64,000 nt of DNA, taken from Dastarcus helophoroides (Eukaryota > Arthropoda > Insecta > Coleoptera > Bothrideridae). Within the stretch, counting starts at the first letter, position 1; every line of letters begins with the position of its first letter. The stretch lies in the NCBI GenBank assembly GCA_028583605.1, contig CM053331.1, forward strand, positions 40,181,283-40,245,282. The letters run 5' to 3'. Of this stretch, positions 56,496 through 64,000 are shown one piece after another. The position numbers and the translations under genes were made by a program. The notes below the pieces were generated by a model, which worked only from the letters and a program-made list of their open reading frames with translations, had not been told where the DNA came from and did not search any database.

Positions 56496-58195
56496 GTTTT
56501 AAATGAAAATTCTGATTTGCAAAGAAAAATAGGTAACTGAATGTGTACTGTAACGAATTGAGAAGTTATAGATTTGATTACTTGATGTTCATTCGAGATT
56601 ATTAGACAAATACGCAGCAGAAGAGATTACTTATAGGTTCGAGACGTCTGTCGAAGGTTAACAAGTCATTAAAGTTATTAAACAGATACGTAACATTATA
56701 AGACTTCGAGATATCGAGTATTCTAGTATGTGTGGAGTTGTTTACTTGATGTTTACTCGAGATTATTAGACAAATACGCAGCAGAAGAGATTACTTATAG
56801 GTTTGAGACGTCTGTCGAAGGTTAACAAGTCATTAAAATTATTAAAGAGATACGTAACATTATAAGACTTCGAGATATCGGGTATTCTGATATGTGTGAA
56901 ATAACAATATACTAAAGCAATTGGATCCTAAAGTAGTCAGCTGTACATTAAGTGTTATACCGGTTGCAATAAGTTCTTATAAATTGTTTCGTCAAATAAA
57001 ACTTGTTAACACAATGTTTGAATTGTTTGAACTGGTAACACGTAACAGTATTTTGACATGTTTTAAAAAGTTCACTAAAATACTTCAATTTGTTTCCGAA
57101 TTATGTAACTCATGTTGCCTCTTGTGAAAATGTTAAGTTAGGCAAACGAAACTAATTTAAATTTGCCCGGCGCATCCACCATTTTTGTATGAGTCGAAAT
57201 TCGCTTCAGGCTCATTTACTCGCCATCTTTTGGACAACTCGAATTGTGTTTCAGGTATTTAGAACACGATAACGTTAACGTTTGTTGGTTAGATGCTATT
57301 TGTCAACTACCCACGAAATCCAAAGCAAAAACTTCCTAGCTATTGCTGTTTCTAAAACTAAAACTTGTTAACACAATGTTTGATTTATGTGAACTGGTAA
57401 CACGTAACAGTATTTTGACATTTTAAAAAGTTCACTAAAATACTTTAATTTGTTGCAGAATTATGTTACTTATGTTGCCTTCTTTGAAAATGTTGGGTTA
57501 GGCGACGAATCTAATTTAATTTTGCCCGGCGCATCCACCATTTTTTCTACGAGTCGAAATTCGCTTTAGACTCGTTTACTCGCCATCTCTTGGACAACTC
57601 GAGTTGTGTTTTAGGTGTTTAGAACACGATAACGTTGACGTTTGTTGTTTAGATGCTATTTGCCGACTACCTACGAAATCAAAAGCAAAAACTGCCTAGA
57701 TATTGCCGTTTCTAAAAAAAATGGGAACTTAAAAAGTTGTTAACTTGATGTTTCCTAGAGGTTATTTTACAGATACGCAGCACAAGAGGTTTAAGACGTC
57801 TGTCGAAGGTTTACAAGTCATTAAAATTATTAAAGAGATTAGTAACATTATAAGACTTCAAGATATCGAGTATTCTAACTGGTAACAGTATTTTGACATG
57901 TTTCACAAAGTTCACTAAAAGTCTTCAATCTGTTTTAGAATTGTGTAACTCATGTTGCCTCCTGTGAAAATTTTGAGCGACGAACATAATTTAATTGCGC
58001 CCGGCGCATCCACCATGTTTTCTACGAATCTAAATTCGCTTTAGGTTCGTTTACTCGTCATCTCTTGGACAACTCGAGTTGTGTTTTAGGTGTTTAGAAC
58101 ACGATAACGTTGAAGTTTGTTGTTTAGATGCTATTTGCTGACTACCTACGAAATCCAAAGCAAAAACCTCCTTTCTAAAAAAAATGGAATCTGCA
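56496..58195 (+). repeat. ~620-bp tandem repeat, right inverted arm
   Basis: Reverse complement of the 52.2-53.8 kb array. Its inner edge (GGTAACTGAATGTGTACTGT near 56533) mirrors 53795-53815, and the outer unit ends near 58190. A 160-bp sub-repeat (GTTGTTTACTTGATGTTTAC … ATCGAGTATTCTAGTATG) is duplicated at 56570-56740 and 56740-56900. Three diverged units with TTGCCCGGCGCATCCACCAT lie at 57165, 57520 and 58000. Confidence 0.85.
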
Positions 58196-59500
58196 TTTTG
58201 TTCTCTTACTTAGGCAAATTTTAACGTATGGAAATTAACCAATAACGAATTTTCATGATGGTTCTCAGTTAGTTAGCGTTTTGCCTCGTATTAATTTAAA
58301 AAAAAACAACGCCAGAATGTGGCCCCAATTTGTTGGTGGCGCGAAATTAGAGCGGGAAGTAGTAAATACTTCTATAATAAGCGTAAAATCTGTTTAATTT
58401 CGTCGTCTATTAAACTCTCCAATAAAAGAATTCATAAAATAAACTTGTGTGTATGCGCCCGCAGTTAAAATCCCATTTCGACCAATTAAAAATTTTATAT
58501 CGCTAATACCCGATATTTGATATCGTATCGTTGCAGATTCCTTTCATTCGCCTCACGTATGTTGTCGTTGTAAACTTTATAACCCGATTTGCGTACAGAG
58601 TAATTAAATGTACACTCAGTTTGACTCTAATTGCGGCCGTAAATACGTCTTTATTGCACGACACAGTGACACTTACCGACTATTAAGCGGGTGAATTGGA
58701 AAAATCATTTACAAATTCTTCTTGACACGAATCATGTTGCACGTTTGTCATCGAGGGTTTAAGAGAAATGTGGGGCGTATTTCCTTGGGTCGACCTCAAT
58801 CCATCAGGATTAAGGGGCAAATCGAGCAGCTCCTTTGGAAACGTCACAGATCAATGCCGTGACCAGGCATTCCCGGTCGGTTTTAAATGATCATCAACCC
58901 CTCCAGACAAAGATGATCAGTTCCAGAGTGTCGAACTCGAATATCCTCATAAATCCATTTAATATTTCTGTTGACGGAAACGGCACGACTACTTAAATGA
59001 TAAATTCGTTATCGTTCACTTCGCTTTTTTTTGTACCTTTTCTCCTGAAGTTTCAAGATCCAAGTATCGTCAACTAGGGGGCGTATTTCCATATTTGAAT
59101 ATGTATGACGGGGGTAAAGGTAAAATGTCGAGTGTGTCAATAATTAAGTTAGAGTTTTTGTTGGCTTGTTTTCGCGGAAGTGCAGCTACTTTAATAAATT
59201 GTGTCTACAATAAAAGATGAATACAGCATCCGAGTGTTCGCGAATACAATCAACGCTTCTGAATTATTCAGAATTGGCGCTTCCCGAAGGTGTTTCGGCT
59301 GCCTACACATATTAATATTTAATGAAAACGGAAATTGCCAACTTCAAACTTATTAAAAATAAACTATAACCCATCTACCTAGTTCCCACTATAACCGTAC
59401 TCGGTAGATCGCGAGCAACTACTGATGATTCACCGAAAAGTTTAATCGATTGGAAATGGGAACAGAAACTGACCCATCTTTTTGTTTTTTTGTTGCAAAT
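58196..59500. other. unique non-coding DNA
   Basis: Mixed-composition sequence without a recognisable gene, RNA or element. Frames are short. Confidence 0.5.
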
Positions 59501-60180
59501 GTGCCCTTTATTAAGAGTCTTTTCCTTCGATTTTTCGTCAAAATTCAAGTAAACGTTTTAGATTTTCTACTTTTTTCTTAAAATTCTCGACTGTAAATGA
59601 CACGTTTTTGTTATTATTTTTTTAGTAATTTTGAATCTAGGTCAAAATTCAAGTTTTAGAGACATAAAGATAGTCAGATATCTCGAAAAATGCCTTTTTT
59701 AAAAAGACCTGATTTCTTAGAAGAGCCTAGGTCTTTAAAAAGGCAACAGATATAATTAAATCTATAGAGGAAATCCCTTAAAAAAACTTGGTACTTCGAA
59801 GGTTGATAAAAATACTCAAATGTCTTTCTGTCTTTCTGTCAAAATTCAAGTTTTAGAGACATAAAGATAGTCAGGTATCTCGAAAAATGCAATCTAAACA
59901 AATTTATGGAGCGAATTCCTTTAGAAAAACTTGGTACTTCGGAAGTTGCATTTTTTTAATTTCGTTTTTTCGTTTAAGATTCAAGTTTACACTTTGAGTT
60001 TTTACTGTTTTCCTCAAGTTTCGTCTTTAAATTACATATTTCAATTTATTTCAAAACTTCGACTTTTCGTCAAAATTCAAGTAAACGTTTTAGATTTTCT
60101 ACTTTTTTTCTAGAATTTTCGACTGTAAATGCCACGTTTTTGTTATTATTTTCTTAGTAATTTTGAAATCTTTCATTTAC
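59501..60180 (+). repeat. AT-rich repeat with internal duplications
   Basis: GTCAAAATTCAAGTTTTAGA at 59641 and 59838 begins a ~50-bp duplication. A ~100-bp segment with AAGTAAACGTTTTAGATTTT and TGACACGTTTTTGTTATTAT appears at 59537 and again near 60067. The style matches the block at the start of the window. Confidence 0.75.
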
Positions 60181-60375
60181 CTGAGGGTAGCCCAGAAAAT
60201 TGAGTATTTTTAAAGATGATGCCCCGGTATCTCTATGGATGCCACGGTTTTACTATAGATAACCCCGTATCACTGTGGAGCGGCAAACATCAAAAATAGG
60301 GGCACATGATTACTAGACCGCATTCATCCGTGAAGTGACGGTCGTTCTTTCGTTATTTTCGGGCCTTGAAGGCGA

Positions 60376-63300
60376 TTCTGTAATTTAAATGGATTTCTAA
60401 AGAATCTAGGTTGATTTTTAAAGAATCTAAGTTGATTCTTAAACAATCTTGGTTGTTTTTTAAAAAAATTAGTTGGATCTCTAAAGAATCTAGCTTGATT
60501 CCCAAAGAATATAGGTTGATTTCTAAAAAATCTAGGTTGATTCTAAGGGAATCTAGGTTGTTTTTTAAAGAATTTAGGTTTATTCCTAAAGAATCTGGGT
60601 TAATTTCTAAATAACCTGGGTTGATTTCTAAAGAATCTGACTTTGACATTTTTAACTTAATTTCTAGAAAATCCAATGCGATGTCTAAATAAGTGCTTAA
60701 TTTACAGAATCTGGGTTGATTATCAAAGAATCTAGGTTAATTTTTAAAGAATCTAGGTTGATTCTTAAACAATTTGGTTGTTTTTTAAAGAATATAGGTG
60801 GATTTCTAAAGAATCCAGGTTTATTTTTAAAGAATCTAAGTTGATTCTTAAACAATCTTGGTTGTTTTTTAAAGAATTTAGGTGGATTTCTAAAAAATCT
60901 AGGCTGTTTATTAAAGAATCTAGGTTGATTCCTTAAGAATCTAGGTTGATTTGAAAATAACCTGAGTTGATTTCTAGAAAATCATCTTAAACATTTTTAA
61001 GTTAATTCCCAGAAAATCCAACTCGATGTCTGAATAAGTTTTTAAAGTACAGAATCTAAGTTTATTTTTTATGAATCTAGGTTAATTTATAAAGAATCTA
61101 GGTTGATCCTAAAGAATCTAGGTTGATTTCTAAGTAATCTAGGTTGATTTCTAAAAAATCTGACTTGGACATTTTTAATTTAAATCCTAGAAAATCCAAC
61201 GCAATGCCTAAATAAGTTCTCAAACTACAGAATCTAGGTTGATTTTAAAAATAATCTATGTTGATTCTTAAACAATCTAGGTTCTTTTTAAAGAATTTAG
61301 GTAGATTTCTAAAAAATCTAGGTTAATTCCTAAGCAATCTAGGCTGTTTTTTAAAGAATCTGGGTTGATTTCTTAAGAATCTAGGTTGATTTCTCAATAA
61401 CCTGGGTTGATTTCTAAAGAATCCTCTTAAATATTTTTAATTTAATTCCTAGAATATCCAACTCGATGTCTGAATAAGTTTTTGAAGTACAGAATCTAGG
61501 TTTATTTCTTAAGAATCTAGGTTAATTTCTAAAGAATCTAGGTTGATTTCTAAAGAATCTAGGTTGATCCTAGAGAATTAAGGTTGATTTCTAAGTAATC
61601 TAGGCTGATTTCTAAAGAATCTGACTTGGACATTCTTAGCTTAAATCCTAGAAAATCCAACACGATGTCTAAATAAGTTCTCAAACTACAGAATCTAGGT
61701 TGATTCCTAAAAAATCTAGGTTGATTCTTAAACAATCTAGGTTGTCTTTTAAAGAATTTAGGTAGATTTCTAAAGAATCTAGGATGATTCCTAAACAATA
61801 TAGGCTGTTTTTTTAAAGAATCTGGGTTGATTTCTTAAGAATCTAGGTTGATTTCTCAATAAGCTAAGTTGATTTCTAAAGAATCTTTTTAAACATTTTT
61901 AATTTAATTCCTAGAAAATCCAACTCGATGTCTAAATAATTTTTAAAAGTACAGAATCTAGGTTCATTTTTTAAGAATCTAGGTTGATTTCTAAAGAATC
62001 TAGGTTGCTCCTAGAGAATTAAGGTTAATTTCTAAGTAATCTAGCCTGATTTCTAAAGAATCTGACTTGGACATTCTTAGCTTAAATCCTAGAAAATTCA
62101 ACATGATGTCTAAATAAGTTCTCAAACTACAGAATCTAGGTTGATTTTTAAGAAATCTAGGTTAATTCTTAAACAATCTAGGTTGTTTTTTAAAGAATGT
62201 CGGTAGATTTCTAAAGAATCTAGGTTGATTCCTACACAATCTAGGCTGTTTTTTAAAGAATCTGAGTTGATTTCTTAAAAATCTAGGTTGATTTCTCAAT
62301 AAGCTGGGTTGATTTCTAAAGAATCCTCTTAAACATTTTTAATTTAATTCCTAGAAAATTCAACTCGATGTCTGAATAAGCTTTAAAAGTACAGAATCTA
62401 GGTTCATTTCTTAAGAATCTAGGTTGATTTCTAAAGAATCTAGGTTGCTCCTAGAGAATTAAGGTTGATTTCTAAGTAATCTAGGCTGATTTCTAAAGAA
62501 TCTGACTTGGACATTCTTAGCTTAAATCCTAGAAAATCCAACACGATGTCTAAATAAGTTCTCAAACTACAGAATCTAGGTTGATTCCCAAAAATTCTAG
62601 GTTGATTTTTAAAGAAAATCTAGGTTAATTCTTAAACAATCTAGGTTCTTTTTTAAAGAATCTAGGTAGATTTCTAAAGAATCTAGGTAGATTTCTAAAG
62701 AATCTAGGTTGATTTCTAAACAATCTAGGCTGTTTTTTAAAGAATCTGGGTTGATTTCTTAAGAATCTAGGTTGATTTCTCAATAAGTTGGGTTGATTTC
62801 TAAAGAATCCTCTTAAACATTTTTAATTTAATTCCTAGAAAATCCAACTCGATGTCTAAATGAGTTTTTAAAGTACAGAATCTAGGTTCATTTCTTAAGA
62901 ATCTAGGTTAATATCTAAAGAATCTAGGTTGCTCCTAGAGAATTAAGGTTAATTTCTAAGTAATCTAGGCTGATTTCTAAAGAATCTGACTTGGACATTC
63001 TTAGCTTAAATCCTGGAAAATCCAACACGATGTCTAAATAAGTTCCCAAACTACAACATCTAGGTTGATTTTCAAAGAATCTAGGTTGATTCTTAAAAAA
63101 TCTAGGTTGATTCTTAAACAATCCAGCTTGTTTTTTAAAGAATCGATTTCTAAAGAATCTATGTTGACTCTTAAAAAATCTAGGCTGTTTTTAAAGAATC
63201 TAGGTTGATTTTTAAATAACCTGGGTTGATTTCTAAAGAATCCTTTTAAAAATTGTTAAGTTAATTCCTATAAAATCCAACTCGATATCTGAATAAGTTT

Positions 63301-63745
63301 TTAAAGTAAATAATCTAGGTTAATTCCTTAAGAATCTAGGTTGAGTTCTAAGGAATCTAGGTTGATTTTAAAGAATATAGGTTGATTTCTAAGTAATCTA
63401 TGTTAATTTCTAAAGAATCTGACATTTTTAACTTAAATCATAGAATATCCAACACGATGTTTGAATAAGTTCTCAAACTGCAGATTGCAGGTTGATTCCC
63501 AAAGAATCTAGGATGATTTATAAAGAATCTAGGTTGATTCTTAAAGAATCTAGACTGATTCTTAAAGAGTTTGTTATTCTCAAAGAATCTAGGTTGATTT
63601 CCAAATAATCTGTATTAATTTTTGAAGAATCAGGTTGATTCCTGAAGAATCTAGATTGATTTCCAAATAATCTGGATTAATTTTTGAAGAATCAGGTTGA
63701 TTCCTAAAGAATCTAGGTTGATTTCTAAAGAATCCTCTTAAACAT
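60376..63745 (+). repeat. 21-bp-monomer satellite with ~440-bp higher-order unit
   Basis: The basic monomer is AGGTTGATTTCTAAAGAATCT (21 bp). A divergent insert, CTGACTTGGACATTCTTAGC followed by CTAGAAAATCCAACACGATG, marks a larger period: it occurs at about 61160, 61621, 62062, 62502 and 62986 (steps of 461, 441, 440 and 484). The steps differ by whole 21-22-bp monomers. Because 21 is divisible by three, both strands stay open (for example LEINLDS or NQPRFFK heptads). These are not proteins. Confidence 0.95.
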
Positions 63746-63749
63746 TTTT

Positions 63750-64000
63750 GGTACTCACTACTTCTAGCGATTTGCGCCATCTATTGTCGTTTGAGCTAAC
63801 ATGATTTGGCGTATTGGACGATCATCGCCTATAACGGATTTTTGTGGGATTCATCATTTTTAGATATTTGACGTTATATCTTTCGTTTATCCGATACTTT
63901 GATCGATTTAAACTTTAATGCAGATTACGTCGATGCATCTTTTAATAAACTTTTTGAATTTGTACGCTTAAAAATGCCACTTCTGCTGGCGAAATAAGTA
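63750..64000 (+). mobile_element. Penelope-like element fragment, continues beyond window
   Basis: From about 63905, TTTAAACTTTAATGCAGATTACGTCGATGCATC and the downstream CTTCTGCTGGCGAAATAAGTA (quoted in part) match the post-nuclease region of the Penelope copies at 5.9-6.0 kb (minus) and 32.3 kb. The preceding sequence with GCGATTTGCGCCATCTATTG differs from those copies, so this is a related subfamily or contains a different upstream part. The right end lies outside the window. Confidence 0.6.

Noticed and set aside
60353..60676. 107-codon minus-strand heptad protein (LEINLDS repeats) resembling a coiled coil or pentapeptide repeat
   Set aside because: It is a direct result of a 21-bp DNA repeat whose length is a multiple of three. 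The opposite strand is open as well.

Overview
This window is eukaryotic nuclear DNA, most likely from an arthropod and probably an insect. The evidence is long AT-rich non-coding stretches, many satellite families, non-LTR retrotransposon remains with insect-like RT and RNase H sequence, Penelope-like elements with a GIY-YIG nuclease, a tRNA-derived SINE, a hAT-type element and solo LTRs. The species cannot be named from the sequence. I found no complete ordinary protein-coding gene. Almost every long open frame is a by-product of tandem repeats whose period is divisible by three or that simply lack stops.

Layout. 1-3475: AT-rich degenerate repeat whose strand polarity flips in the middle. 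3487-9510: a roughly 200-bp GACAGATA-rich satellite interleaved with four copies of an unrelated module of about 400 bp; one module is split by a Penelope-like insertion, and a 50-bp LINE tail sits at 7341. 9511-21775: mostly unique DNA with two 238-bp SINEs, a 5'-truncated LINE with an RNase H pseudogene between them, a second LINE C-terminus followed by a 115-bp tandem array, a GC-rich minisatellite at 20.5 kb, a CCAAT/CRE/TATA cluster at 16.8 kb, and old dispersed SINE-like repeats. 21776-26930: a fold-back retroelement carrying a hammerhead-ribozyme-like core, then a satellite with a 398-bp higher-order unit that contains a 220-bp near-perfect palindrome and a degraded reverse transcriptase. 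27653-43511: a large inverted-repeat complex built from a ~210-bp monomer (421-bp dimer), in which one LTR insertion has been amplified with the satellite. The complex forms two successive palindromes, the second shorter.

43512-49113: unique DNA, a 229-bp tandem array and a tandem/inverted repeat cluster. 49114-51429: a non-autonomous hAT-like element with an 8-bp target duplication, carrying a nested fold-back element. 51499-58195: more retroelement fragments and a ~620-bp tandem repeat in opposite orientation on either side of a 2.7-kb unique island; that island contains the only convincing candidate host exon, at 55263-55438, with a start codon and a splice donor. 58200-64000: unique DNA, AT-rich repeat, a 21-bp-monomer satellite with a ~440-bp higher-order unit, and a Penelope-like fragment at the very end.

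The main interest is structural. Several insertions are bracketed by exact target duplications, so element ends and mechanism can be read directly. Satellites have repeatedly captured and amplified transposon pieces, and large palindromes are present. The unique islands may be intronic or intergenic DNA of a gene extending beyond the window.
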